From assembly GCA_049322695.1 (NCBI GenBank), contig JBMORW010000039.1:4864-68863 (forward strand): a DNA stretch of 64,000 nt, given 5' to 3'. Positions 45,621-53,862 of the stretch are shown here, in pieces. The notes beneath the pieces were generated by a model, which worked only from the letters and a program-made list of their open reading frames with translations, did not search any database and was not told the origin of the DNA. The first letter of the stretch is position 1; each line of letters starts with the position of its first letter. This DNA comes from CALGKJ01 sp049322695 (GTDB taxonomy: Bacteria; Bacillota; Clostridia; Lutisporales; Lutisporaceae). Made by a program: the position numbers and the translations under genes.

Positions 45621-46700
45621 ATGAAAAACGAGAGTTTAAGAGATGATGTGCTTCTTAACTGTCTTAAAATGCTTGCTCCCGGAACACCCATCAGAGAAGG
45701 GCTGGAAAATGTGCTTAAGGCTAAGACTGGCGGCTTGATAATAATTGGTGACAGTCCTGAGGTCATGTCCATTGTTGACGGAGGCTTTTATATCAATTCT
45801 GACTTTTCTCCTGCGTATCTTTATGAGCTTGCCAAAATGGACGGTGCAATAGTACTTAGCAAGGACGCAAAAAAAATACTTCTTGCCAACACACAGTTAA
45901 TCCCTGATCCTTCAATACCTTCATCTGAAACTGGAATCAGACACAGAACAGCAGAGAGAGTGTCAAGGCAGACGGGCGAGCTTGTTATCTCTATATCACA
46001 GAGAAGAAATATAATAACACTGTATAAAGGATATATAAAGTATGTCCTTAAGGATATCAGCATTATCCTTTCAAAAGCCAATCAGGCTCTGCAGACTCTT
46101 ACAAAATACAAGTCGGTGCTGGATAAAACCCTTGTGAATCTGGGTGCATTGGAATACGAGGACATGGCTACTGTTCAGGATGTGGCACAGGCTATACAAA
46201 AGACCGAAATAGTCGTAAGAATAATCAATGAGGTTGAGAAATACATTAATGAGCTTGGGATAGAGGGAAGGCTTGTAAGCATGCAGCTGGAGGAGCTGGT
46301 AGCCGGCATTAAGGAAGAGGAGCAGCTGTTGGTAAGAGACTATGTACCAAAGGAAGAAGAACGGAATTATAAAGAAATAATAAGAAACTTAAGAAATCTG
46401 TCTTCGGATGAACTGCTTGAGCTGGCTTCCATAGCCAGAATATTGGGTTTGGGCGCCAATATCAACACTCTGGATCTGCCTATATCCAGCAGAGGTTTCA
46501 GGCTGTTGAACAAGATACCGAGGCTGCCGATGAATATAATAGAAAACCTGGTGGATAACTTCCAGAAGTTCCAGAGGATTATCGCGGCATCCACTGAAGA
46601 GCTGGATGATGTAGAGGGCATTGGAGAAGTAAGGGCAAGGATGATTAAGGACAGCCTTAAGAGGATATATGAGCAGATAAAAACAGAAAGGCACTTATAA
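45621..46700 (+). CDS. disA: DisA, DNA-integrity-scanning diadenylate cyclase
   Basis: 359-residue octameric enzyme that makes c-di-AMP from two ATP and stops at branched DNA. The DAC domain holds DGA (D74-A76) and RHR (R107-R109), both needed for catalysis; a helical spine follows, and a C-terminal helix-hairpin-helix domain (LDDVEGIGEVRARMIKDSL) binds DNA junctions. The ATG follows the radA stop directly, with its binding site in the last radA codons. c-di-AMP controls potassium, wall and sporulation checkpoints. Confidence 0.97.
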   Translation: MKNESLRDDVLLNCLKMLAPGTPIREGLENVLKAKTGGLIIIGDSPEVMSIVDGGFYINSDFSPAYLYELAKMDGAIVLSKDAKKILLANTQLIPDPSIPSSETGIRHRTAERVSRQTGELVISISQRRNIITLYKGYIKYVLKDISIILSKANQALQTLTKYKSVLDKTLVNLGALEYEDMATVQDVAQAIQKTEIVVRIINEVEKYINELGIEGRLVSMQLEELVAGIKEEEQLLVRDYVPKEEERNYKEIIRNLRNLSSDELLELASIARILGLGANINTLDLPISSRGFRLLNKIPRLPMNIIENLVDNFQKFQRIIAASTEELDDVEGIGEVRARMIKDSLKRIYEQIKTERHL

Positions 46701-46732
46701 TATTTCTTTTAATAATCATTGGAGGTGCAAAA

Positions 46733-47185
46733 ATGAGAAGATTTGGGATTTTGCTGATTGCTATAGCATTTATTATATTATTGTCTGCTGGCTGCAGTGC
46801 AAAGACATCAGTGGATGCTGCAATTGATTCTGATGAGGCCAGACAGTTTGCCGATCCTGCTGTTGAAAGGATTCTCAGAGCTATAAACACAAAAAAATAT
46901 GATGAGTTTTCGCAGGATTTTAGTGTAAAAATGAGCAGCAGTCTTACTAAAGCTGCTTTCGACAGTATCTGCACTCAATTTGAAGAAAAGATAGGTACTT
47001 ATGTTCATGATTCAAAGGTGTACAGCAAGGTTGTCGGCAAGGACGGTTTGATAACAGTTATCTATACTGCTGAATATACCAAAGAGCCTGCAAAAGTAGA
47101 GGTTAGGATTGTATATGAAGAGAAAGACGGTAAAAAGCTTATCAGCGGTCTTTGGTTTGATTCTGTCAATCTAAGGAAGAAATAA
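46733..47185 (+). CDS. Lipoprotein, DUF3887-like
   Basis: 150-residue exported lipoprotein: basic start MRRF, hydrophobic h-region and lipobox LSAGC with Cys21. The mature part has the helix-plus-curved-sheet pattern of DUF3887 (NTF2-like): AINTKKYDEFSQDF, then strand-rich LITVIYTAEY, VEVRIVYEEKDGK. Function unknown; the fold usually binds small ligands or partners. It lies 32 bases after disA with its own site GGAGGTG and may be co-transcribed. Confidence 0.8.
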   Translation: MRRFGILLIAIAFIILLSAGCSAKTSVDAAIDSDEARQFADPAVERILRAINTKKYDEFSQDFSVKMSSSLTKAAFDSICTQFEEKIGTYVHDSKVYSKVVGKDGLITVIYTAEYTKEPAKVEVRIVYEEKDGKKLISGLWFDSVNLRKK

Positions 47186-47214
47186 AATAGGACAAAGCTT
47201 GTCCCTAAAATAAC

Positions 47215-47263
47215 AAAAGATTAATGTGTCATATGATAATGTCAGATGACACATTAATCTTTT
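47215..47263. terminator. Bidirectional terminator, 18-base-pair stem
   Basis: Stem from AAAAGATTAATGTGTCAT (47215-47232) with its exact complement at 47246-47263, loop of 13 bases. Serves both the lipoprotein gene and the convergent minus-strand gene. Confidence 0.9.
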
Positions 47264-47659
47264 TTAAAACATATTGTAAATTCCCAAAGTATTAATCTTT
47301 TCATTTTCCTTGATCATAACATCGTACAAGCTTATATCCAGCACATTGCACAATGCCGCCATATAAAAGAGACTGTTTCCAAGCTCTTTTTCGATTATAT
47401 CCCTGCAGTTGTCGCATAAATTACCTCTAATATGAGTATCCATAAAGTCTTTCAGCTCTTCTAAAGATAATTCTTCGTTGTAATTCTGTTTTTTAGAGTT
47501 TATTTCGATGCAGCCACAGGATGTTACTGATTTTACAACTGCTCTGTTGACACGTGTCTGAGCTTCCTGAAACTTTGTCAGAATGTCAAGAATGCTTTTA
47601 TGTCTGATGAGCAGTCCTCCAACACTATCCTGGAAGTGATCGAACAGCAAATCTTTCAT
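47264..47659 (-). CDS. Conserved clostridial protein with CGC and CDNC motifs, function unknown
   Basis: 131-residue helical, soluble protein. Marked segments are RHKSILDILTKFQEA, RAVVKSVTSCGCIEIN and GNLCDNCRDIIEKELG; the paired cysteines (CGC, CDNC) could bind a metal. From memory it matches a short family widespread in clostridia and often labelled DUF1573-like, with no established role; I cannot confirm that label here. Transcribed divergently from carD, with an inverted repeat in between. Confidence 0.7.
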   Translation of the reverse strand: MKDLLFDHFQDSVGGLLIRHKSILDILTKFQEAQTRVNRAVVKSVTSCGCIEINSKKQNYNEELSLEELKDFMDTHIRGNLCDNCRDIIEKELGNSLFYMAALCNVLDISLYDVMIKENEKINTLGIYNMF

Positions 47660-47781
47660 TATGTATCACTCCTATATTAATGTAAACATAAAATGAAATA
47701 AGGTTAGTTGTATATTGGTCAGAGCCAATCTTTATTTTCTTTGTTAAGAGCTTGCCAACTCAATTGTACGTACAAAATCCT

Positions 47782-47801
47782 GTTATAGCAAATCCTATAA
47801 C
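47782..47801. repeat. Inverted repeat in the divergent carD upstream region
   Basis: GTTATAG (47782-47788) and CTATAAC (47795-47801), spacer CAAATC. It could be an operator, or the divergent -10 elements may fall here. The 276-base region shows no gene. Confidence 0.35.
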
Positions 47802-47935
47802 TTAATTATAAGTTTAGCAAAAGGTAATGTCAATTTTTTATTGCAATGACAAGCCTGGGTGTACATGCTAAAAATTTTTCTTTATTTGGATATTTTTTCA
47901 TAAAGAATCAGATTATTGTATTTGGGGGTATTTAT

Positions 47936-48412
47936 ATGTTTAATATTGGAGATATGATACTATATCCTATGCATGGTGCAGGTGTAATTGAGTCTATTGA
48001 AGAAAGAGAAGTACTGGGCTGTAAGAATAAATACTATATAATGCGAATACCTATTGATGATATGAAGGTTATGATTCCCATAGATTGCATAGAAACACTG
48101 GGGATCAGAAAAATAGTAAGTAAAAGTGATGCCGAGACTGTTGTGGCCATACTGTCCGGTAGTGCAAGCCGTATGGAAAAGAAATGGAACAAAAGATACA
48201 GACATAGTGAAGCAGTAATGAGGAAGGGAGATATATTTGGTATGGCAGAGATTGTTAAGAATCTTACGTTGATTGACAGGGCAAAGAAGCTTTCGGCAGG
48301 TGAAAAGAAAATACTCTGTAACGCCAGACAGATACTTGCAAGTGAACTGATGCTTGTTTGGAACCTTAGCAAGGATGAGGTGGATAACAAGCTGGAGAGC
48401 TGCATTAAGTAA
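47936..48412 (+). CDS. carD: CarD/CdnL-family RNA polymerase-binding regulator
   Basis: 158-residue transcription factor. The N-terminal RNAP-interaction domain (TRCF-RID-like Tudor fold) begins MFNIGDMILYPMHGAGVIESIEEREV; the C-terminal helical domain contains NKRYRHSEAVMRKGD, the DNA-contact region. CarD/CdnL proteins stabilise open promoter complexes, notably at rRNA promoters. ATG 47936 with TTGGGGG is chosen; an in-frame extension to 47846 covers sequence unlike the family. Commonly found near PIN/TRAM and ispD genes, as here. Confidence 0.93.
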   Translation: MFNIGDMILYPMHGAGVIESIEEREVLGCKNKYYIMRIPIDDMKVMIPIDCIETLGIRKIVSKSDAETVVAILSGSASRMEKKWNKRYRHSEAVMRKGDIFGMAEIVKNLTLIDRAKKLSAGEKKILCNARQILASELMLVWNLSKDEVDNKLESCIK

Positions 48413-48526
48413 AAATAGAAATATTTATGTGTTTTTTTAACTGCATATATTTGTTATAATAAAGAAAGATTAACGTTTGCTTAAAATTTACCTAATATGG
48501 ATATACTTTAGAAGGAGGTGAGCAAA

Positions 48527-49651
48527 ATGTTAAGGAAAATTTTAAGATGGATATTTACACTGCTTGGAGTAGCAGCCGGAGCGCAGGCCACATACCTTAT
48601 GACAAAATATCTAAAAATAAACGAACTGCTTGGCTATAAGATTGAAGGATTTAATCTGGTAATGCTTATAGTGGCAGGAGGGTTTTTCGGCGGAATTATA
48701 TTATATTTAATTTCTCCCTGGATTATTAATATCGGAAAACGTTCAACCAATCAGGTTGAAAAAGTACTTCAAGGTACCCCTACAACTGAGATTCTTGTTG
48801 GAATCGTTGGCTTACTTACAGGACTTATAATAGCTTATCTTATAAGCAGCGGTCCTATTAAGCTTATACCATTTGCATGGTTGGGCACAGTTTTATCAAT
48901 ATTTGTTTATGGTCTTTTAGGCTATCTTGGAGTAAGCATAGCAACAAAAAAGAGAGAAGATTTATTTGGATTGTTTTTTAATATGATTAAAAAGTCCTCA
49001 CAAAAGGATAAAGACAAAACACAAAAAAACAATACTTTACAATCACCCAAAATACTTGATACAAGTGTTATTATTGACGGTAGAATAGCTGATATATGCA
49101 AAACCGGCTTCGTTGAAGGGACTTTGATAATCCCATCCTTTGTGCTGGAAGAGCTGAGGCATATAGCAGATTCCTCCGACGCTCTGAAAAGAAACAGAGG
49201 AAGAAGAGGATTGGATATACTCAATATGATTCAAAATGAACTTTTGATGCCTGTTGAAATCGTTGAAAAGGATTTTGAAGAGCTATCCGAGGTAGACACC
49301 AAGCTTCTCAAGCTTGCTCAACTAATGGGCGGAAGTGTTGTAACCAACGATTATAACCTTAATAAGGTTGCAGAGTTCCAAAGAGTACCTGTGCTTAATA
49401 TCAATGAGCTTGCAAACGCAGTTAAGCCTGTTGTACTGCCTGGTGAAGAGATGGTGGTCCAGGTAATAAAGGACGGCAAGGAATCAGGTCAAGGTGTGGC
49501 ATATCTTGATGACGGTACAATGATTGTGGTAGATGGCGGCAAAAAGTTCATAGGTGAGACCATTGGTGTTGTGGTTACCAGCGTTCTTCAGACTGCAGCA
49601 GGCAGGATGATTTTTGTTAAGCCCAAGTCAGCTGTAGATAAGGTTTCATAA
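48527..49651 (+). CDS. PIN/TRAM domain membrane protein (YacL family)
   Basis: 374-residue protein. Four membrane helices (about 5-130) are followed by a PIN-like ribonuclease domain starting LDTSVIIDGRIAD with conserved Asp, Glu (LEELRHIAD) and Asp (VVTNDYNLNK), then a C-terminal TRAM domain (VLPGEEMVVQVIKDGKE...). Membrane-tethered PIN/TRAM proteins are conserved in Firmicutes; their RNA targets are not established. ATG 48527 lies 6 bases after GGAGGTG; the in-frame GTG 48518 is inside that site. Confidence 0.92.
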   Translation: MLRKILRWIFTLLGVAAGAQATYLMTKYLKINELLGYKIEGFNLVMLIVAGGFFGGIILYLISPWIINIGKRSTNQVEKVLQGTPTTEILVGIVGLLTGLIIAYLISSGPIKLIPFAWLGTVLSIFVYGLLGYLGVSIATKKREDLFGLFFNMIKKSSQKDKDKTQKNNTLQSPKILDTSVIIDGRIADICKTGFVEGTLIIPSFVLEELRHIADSSDALKRNRGRRGLDILNMIQNELLMPVEIVEKDFEELSEVDTKLLKLAQLMGGSVVTNDYNLNKVAEFQRVPVLNINELANAVKPVVLPGEEMVVQVIKDGKESGQGVAYLDDGTMIVVDGGKKFIGETIGVVVTSVLQTAAGRMIFVKPKSAVDKVS

Positions 49652-49692
49652 AATGCAATTATTCTATTATAGATAATATTATGGAGTTATAT

Positions 49693-50382
49693 ATGAATAC
49701 TACGATAATATTGGCTGCAGGAAAAGGTAGAAGAATGAAATCGGATGTCAATAAGCTCCTTATGAGTATAGCCGGAAAACCTGTTATTGAGTATACACTT
49801 GACGCATTTGAGAGCTGTGACGAGGTACACGAAATAATACTGGTGACATCCGAGGATGAGTATGCATATTATAATGATTTGAAAGGCAGTTCACACTACA
49901 GTAAAATTAAGAGTATCGTTATAGGAGGTGCCGAAAGGCAGGATTCTGTATATAACGGACTTATGAAAATCTCCGGGGAATGCGAAATTGTATTAATACA
50001 TGATGGTGCCAGGCCCTTCGTTACTAAAGATATAATAACAGCATGCATAGCTGATGCAAAGCTGTTCGGTGCTGCTTCAGCAGGGATGCCTGTCAAGGAT
50101 ACCATAAAGATTGTATCTGCAAAAGGCACGGTTAACTATACTCCTAGAAGAGATAACATATGGATAACTCAAACTCCGCAATCCTTTCAAAGAGAAGTTA
50201 TAATGGAAGCGCATGACAGAGCGAAGGAGCAGTGTTTTTCTGGCACAGACGATGCAGTTTTGGCTGAGAGGGCGGGTTATACTGTCAAGATGGTTGAAGC
50301 AGGGTATGAGAATATTAAGATAACCACTCCGGAAGACATATTGATTGCGGAAGCGATTATAAATAGAAGACAGACTGTATGA
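49693..50382 (+). CDS. ispD: IspD, 2-C-methyl-D-erythritol 4-phosphate cytidylyltransferase
   Basis: 229-residue MEP-pathway enzyme that joins CTP and MEP. Motifs: ILAAGKGRRM for CTP phosphates, IHDGARPFV, GMPVKDTIK and QTPQSF. ATG 49693 with GGAG six bases away is chosen over ATG 49681, giving the normal start just before the IxLAAGxG motif. The usual partner ispF is not next to it; a terminator and the tad promoter region follow. Confidence 0.95.
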   Translation: MNTTIILAAGKGRRMKSDVNKLLMSIAGKPVIEYTLDAFESCDEVHEIILVTSEDEYAYYNDLKGSSHYSKIKSIVIGGAERQDSVYNGLMKISGECEIVLIHDGARPFVTKDIITACIADAKLFGAASAGMPVKDTIKIVSAKGTVNYTPRRDNIWITQTPQSFQREVIMEAHDRAKEQCFSGTDDAVLAERAGYTVKMVEAGYENIKITTPEDILIAEAIINRRQTV

Positions 50383-50399
50383 AAACAGTCTGTTTTTTT
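50370..50399 (+). terminator. Intrinsic terminator after ispD
   Basis: Stem ACAGACTG/CAGTCTGT (50370-50377 with 50386-50393), then seven T. It overlaps the ispD stop. Confidence 0.88.
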
Positions 50400-50497
50400 A
50401 TGCCTTTAAACATGCTGTAAAAGTACAGTGTACGACTTGAGAGCAACTGTAATAATCAGTAAGAAAAACACTGTCATTGAAAGATAATTCTTACGAA

Positions 50498-50546
50498 TGT
50501 CGAAAAATGTATGAAAAATTTGTCGAATGATGAATATTTCGACAAA
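50498..50546 (+). promoter_or_regulatory. Cluster of three Spo0A boxes upstream of the tad operon
   Basis: Perfect TGTCGAA at 50498-50504 and 50521-50527, and its reverse TTCGACA at 50538-50544. The latter two form the inverted repeat TTTGTCGAA/TTCGACAAA (50519-50527, 50538-50546). TGTCGAA is the established 0A-box core. All lie within 65 bases upstream of the TTGACA -35. Confidence 0.78.
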
Positions 50547-50560
50547 GTAGATATTACATA

Positions 50561-50589
50561 TTGACAAAGTATGCCACAAGATGTAAATT
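50561..50589 (+). promoter_or_regulatory. Promoter of the tad operon
   Basis: Perfect -35 TTGACA (50561-50566), 17-base spacer, -10 TAAATT (50584-50589, 4 of 6). Confidence 0.62.
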
Positions 50590-50622
50590 ATGAATTGCAA
50601 GAAAAAAATAGGAGGTGCCTTT

Positions 50623-50787
50623 ATGGGATTATTAAAGAAGTTGTTCAATGACGAAAGTGGACAGGCGTTAAGTGAATATGGTCTGGTTTTAGGTATAGTG
50701 GTTATAGCTGTAATTGTTACTCTTGGATTACTTAAGGACAAGATAATAGCTATGTTCCAAAAGATATTAGATGCTCTTGTTGTATAA
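50623..50787 (+). CDS. flp: Flp/Fap-type major pilin
   Basis: 54-residue prepilin. Leader MGLLKKLFNDESG is cut after G13; mature start QALSEYGLVLG has the Flp signature with Glu at +5 and Tyr at +6, followed by the hydrophobic stalk helix VIAVIVTLGLL. Length is normal for Flp. ATG 50623 is preceded by AGGAGGTG; an in-frame extension to 50590 is rejected as it would spoil the leader. First gene of the Tad pilus operon and expected to be its most abundant product. Confidence 0.95.
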   Translation: MGLLKKLFNDESGQALSEYGLVLGIVVIAVIVTLGLLKDKIIAMFQKILDALVV

Positions 50788-51316
50788 AGCAGAACTCACT
50801 ATCTTTCATTACATTCTATTGGCGATACTTATATCAGTAAGCTTATATAATGATCTGCTCTATAGAAAAATACCGAACAAAATAACTGTAAGTGCAGCAG
50901 TTACTGGATTAGCAGTAAATCTTGTTGCAAACAGCATAACAGGGCTTTTCGACAGCATTCTGGCAATACTTTTGGGTTTTGTCCTGATGCTGATTCCGTT
51001 TCTAATAGGAGGGATTGGAGGCGGTGATGTGAAGCTGATAATAGCAATAGGCGCTATATCAGGTATGCGATTCACATTTTATACTATAATCTTCACCGCT
51101 ATGGCAGGAGCAGCCATAGCATTATTTATAATAATTTGTCAGAAAACATTTTTAAAAAGTATTACAAATGTATGGAAGTACTTGATATCAACAATTTTAC
51201 TGCGAGATTTGGTACCTATTGATGTCGATGAAAAGCAATCATCTTTTCCATACGGTTTAGCAATTGCAGCGGGGGTTGTAATCACTTTAATCTACAAGAA
51301 TATTAAATTGATTTAA
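50771..51316 (+). CDS. tadV: TadV/CpaA-type prepilin peptidase (A24)
   Basis: 181-residue membrane aspartic peptidase with about six helices. Catalytic Asp residues are in LYNDLLYRKIPN and in the GxGD motif GGGDVKL. It cleaves the Flp and TadE-type leaders and has no N-methylase domain, as usual for TadV. The start overlaps flp by 17 bases; ATG 50771 lacks a clear binding site, so reinitiation from flp is likely. Confidence 0.9.
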   Translation: MLLLYKAELTIFHYILLAILISVSLYNDLLYRKIPNKITVSAAVTGLAVNLVANSITGLFDSILAILLGFVLMLIPFLIGGIGGGDVKLIIAIGAISGMRFTFYTIIFTAMAGAAIALFIIICQKTFLKSITNVWKYLISTILLRDLVPIDVDEKQSSFPYGLAIAAGVVITLIYKNIKLI

Positions 51317-51328
51317 GGGGAGTTTAGT

Positions 51329-51805
51329 TTGAGGAAAAATAAAATTACTTATATATTATTGGTATTAACATTTTTGACAGTAATAACTGCCGGTTGTTCC
51401 AACAGTCCTGTGTCGGTGTATTATAATCAAATCAATCAATTAAAGGTTGAGGATAACCTTGATGCAGCTTCTAAGGGATTTGAATCCGTAGCAGGTGAAT
51501 GTACTTCTGTAATCAATAATGGAGGCACAATTGACTGGGCTGTATATGAACCCAAATTCAATGAGCCTATAAAGCTTATGGAAGATATGAAAACCAAGCT
51601 GGAGGCTGTTGAAACAACAGATCAGGAAGTAAAGGATATTCATGCTTATTTAATATCGAGCTATGAAAATATGATAAACGGGTATAAAGAAATAGTTAAA
51701 GGCATGAAGGAAGGCAATCAGGATATGCTTACTCAAGCCGCAGAAAAAATGACGAGAGCTCAGGAAGACATATTAGTATGGCAGGAAAAGCTGAATCAGA
51801 AATAA
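51329..51805 (+). CDS. Tad-locus lipoprotein, function unknown
   Basis: 158-residue lipoprotein: signal MRKNKITYILLVLTFLT and lipobox ITAGC, Cys23. The mature domain is helical, rich in Lys and Glu, with a four-helix-bundle look (QLKVEDNLDAASKGFESV; VKDIHAYLISSYENM; ITQAAEKM-like end). Start TTG 51329 follows AAGGGGAG. Monoderm Tad systems lack a secretin; an anchored helical lipoprotein could help guide the pilus through the wall. This role is inferred from position only. Confidence 0.75.
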   Translation: MRKNKITYILLVLTFLTVITAGCSNSPVSVYYNQINQLKVEDNLDAASKGFESVAGECTSVINNGGTIDWAVYEPKFNEPIKLMEDMKTKLEAVETTDQEVKDIHAYLISSYENMINGYKEIVKGMKEGNQDMLTQAAEKMTRAQEDILVWQEKLNQK

Positions 51806-51823
51806 TTAGAAAAAGGTGATAAA

Positions 51824-52468
51824 ATGGATTTTTTAATTGTTTTGTCCATTGCTGCTATATTTGTATGCACAACTGCAGTGATGGTTATGAAACTGCTGTT
51901 TAAAAGCAAAAGTACGGAGATTTTGTGCAGAATAAATACTACTGCATTTTTGATATTAATTCCTTTGGTAAGTGTATACCCATTTAAAGGCATGATAGTC
52001 ACCATGGAGACCATATCCTTCTGCTATATGCTTGGTTTCCTTGCAGCGGTGCTATGGGAAATATTATTGGATGGAAGGCAGCTGAAATATTGGGCTGCCG
52101 CATGGTTTACCTCTTCAATGATATATGCATTATCCACTGTGTTGAAATATACAGAAAACACATTAATCAGCAATCTTGTGGATTTCGGTGTTATATTTAT
52201 TCCTTCACTACTTATAATAACCATAATCTGTTTTATTAAGAAAAGCAGTCACGGACCTTTAGCAGTCAAGGCATTGACAACAGCATATTTGACTTTTGGC
52301 GCTTTGTTTGCTCTTCTGCCTCCGATTGATATCTTCACGGTAGCGTTGGCCATTTTAGGAGTGCTGCTTGTAGGCTTAATACCTGCAGTGATTCTTAGAT
52401 TCTTCTATAGAAGGATATATATACCCAGCAGCGCTATAGAAGAAATGATTACTACAAATGAAGCTTAA
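51824..52468 (+). CDS. Tad-locus polytopic membrane protein, function unknown
   Basis: 214-residue protein with six or seven hydrophobic helices and short loops. No catalytic motif or family recognised. The ribosome binding site AAAAAGGTGAT precedes ATG. It sits between the lipoprotein and tadE genes and overlaps tadE by 11 bases, so it is part of the operon. Possibly a platform accessory for the pilus or an envelope sensor. Confidence 0.7.
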   Translation: MDFLIVLSIAAIFVCTTAVMVMKLLFKSKSTEILCRINTTAFLILIPLVSVYPFKGMIVTMETISFCYMLGFLAAVLWEILLDGRQLKYWAAAWFTSSMIYALSTVLKYTENTLISNLVDFGVIFIPSLLIITIICFIKKSSHGPLAVKALTTAYLTFGALFALLPPIDIFTVALAILGVLLVGLIPAVILRFFYRRIYIPSSAIEEMITTNEA

Positions 52469-52871
52469 GTTATTAAGAAATAACAAAGGACAAGCCTTGG
52501 CAGAAACGGCACTTATTCTCCCTGTATTACTATTGGTTGTCCTTGCGGCGCTTACTGTGGGATTAATGATATACCAAAAGATGGTGGTTGTTTTGGCATC
52601 TAGTCAGGCAGCAAGGGTAGGAGCCTCAATATATAACGATCCAAGCCTGACTGCTGATGAAAAGACTGCCAAAATCAACACAACAGCATATTTTTATCTT
52701 GGCAACGGATTAAGCGGTACCGATAGAAGTGTAGATATATGGAGTGATGGAACTATAATCAAAGTTAAGGTGACGTATAATTTCAAATTCATATTCCCGC
52801 TGGTGGGAGAAATAGTAGGGCATCGGACAACTATACCAATTATATATGAATCATCATATTTAATTCAATGA
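52458..52871 (+). CDS. tadE: TadE-like pseudopilin
   Basis: 137-residue minor pilin. A short basic leader ends NNKG, and the mature part begins QALAETALILPVLLL with Glu at +5, matching TadV processing. The hydrophobic helix is followed by a small periplasm-facing beta domain (SVDIWSDGTIIKVKVTYNF). TadE-type proteins start or stabilise Flp assembly. Confidence 0.9.
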   Translation: MKLKLLRNNKGQALAETALILPVLLLVVLAALTVGLMIYQKMVVVLASSQAARVGASIYNDPSLTADEKTAKINTTAYFYLGNGLSGTDRSVDIWSDGTIIKVKVTYNFKFIFPLVGEIVGHRTTIPIIYESSYLIQ

Positions 52872-52876
52872 TAATG

Positions 52877-52903
52877 AGAGGATGAAAAGCTTCATCCTCT
52901 TTT
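52877..52903 (+). terminator. Internal hairpin in the tad operon
   Basis: Stem AGAGGATGAA/TTCATCCTCT (52877-52886 with 52891-52900), loop AAGC, with only four T. Likely a partial terminator or RNA-stability element that lowers expression of the assembly genes relative to pilins. Confidence 0.55.
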
Positions 52904-52925
52904 CATACGGGTCAGGAGGTAAAGA

Positions 52926-53861
52926 ATGCAAAAATCTTACAGAATCAGAACGATAATAGCTTTAATACTGGCATTGCTCTGCGCATTTATGATATTTAAC
53001 TATCTGGAAAAGCTCCAGCAGAAGGAAGCCATAATTGTAGCTGTTCAGGATATTGAGCCTTATACGAAGCTCTCAGGTGAAATGCTATCAAAGATATATG
53101 TAAGTAAACAGGATAGGGAAAAGCTTTTTCAGAATGCAGTTCAGAATCCGGAAGAAGTTATAGGAGCAATAACAAGAGTCAAAATAGAAGCCAATCAGCC
53201 CATAGTAAAAGCGCCAGAAAAGCTTGTATATGGGGAGGAAGTGACAAATGCACTTAATTTTCAAAGAGAAGTGGATAAGGCATTTTTTATTCCTTATGAT
53301 AAAAGGTTAATGGCTATTGAAGTAGATGCGTCAGGTTCTATGAGCTTTAAGCTTAGAAGAGGTGACTTTGTAGACGTTATTTTCACTTCAATAGACGATA
53401 CAACCGGAGGGCTTTATTCAAGCATGATATTGCAGCATGTTCAGATATTTGATATAGAAGAAATCGCAGCTGACAACCAAAGCTCAGGGATGGTTGGCAA
53501 AAAACAAAACATACAGCTGCTGCTTACTCCGGAAGAGTGCATGAAGCTGGCTGTAGCCAAAAGAAACGGAGTACTTGATCTTGCCCTGAATCCCCTTGAA
53601 GGGGAAACGAACAGCGTAAGCCCTATTCATCTGCTTGATCTGGCAGCTTATAAGCCTGTACCAAAAAGCCAGATGCTGGAGATATTTGAGGAGCAGATAA
53701 AAGCTGAGGATTTGTCTGAGGAAGTTAAGAATGAAATGCTGAAAGCCATAGAAAAGGAAAAGAGCATAGAAACTCTTAAAAATACGGTAGATGGCAGTAG
53801 ACTATCCGAAGAAGACAAGAAAAAGATATATGATATTTTGAACAAGGCGGAGGGGAAGTAA
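52926..53861 (+). CDS. cpaB: CpaB/RcpC-type pilus assembly protein
   Basis: 311-residue protein with one N-terminal membrane helix (IIALILALLCAFMIF), a SAF domain (AVQDIEPYTKLSGEMLSK) and the RcpC/CpaB domain (KRLMAIEVDASGSMSFKLRRGDFVDVIF). The C-terminal ~60 residues are charged and helical. In diderms CpaB works with the secretin; here, in an apparent monoderm, it likely lies outside the membrane and interacts with wall material. Site CAGGAGG precedes ATG. Confidence 0.92.
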   Translation: MQKSYRIRTIIALILALLCAFMIFNYLEKLQQKEAIIVAVQDIEPYTKLSGEMLSKIYVSKQDREKLFQNAVQNPEEVIGAITRVKIEANQPIVKAPEKLVYGEEVTNALNFQREVDKAFFIPYDKRLMAIEVDASGSMSFKLRRGDFVDVIFTSIDDTTGGLYSSMILQHVQIFDIEEIAADNQSSGMVGKKQNIQLLLTPEECMKLAVAKRNGVLDLALNPLEGETNSVSPIHLLDLAAYKPVPKSQMLEIFEEQIKAEDLSEEVKNEMLKAIEKEKSIETLKNTVDGSRLSEEDKKKIYDILNKAEGK

Positions 53862-53862
53862 T

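Noticed and set aside
47846..47935. N-terminal extension of CarD
   Set aside because: Extra 30 residues are unlike the family; ATG 47936 has a clear ribosome binding site.
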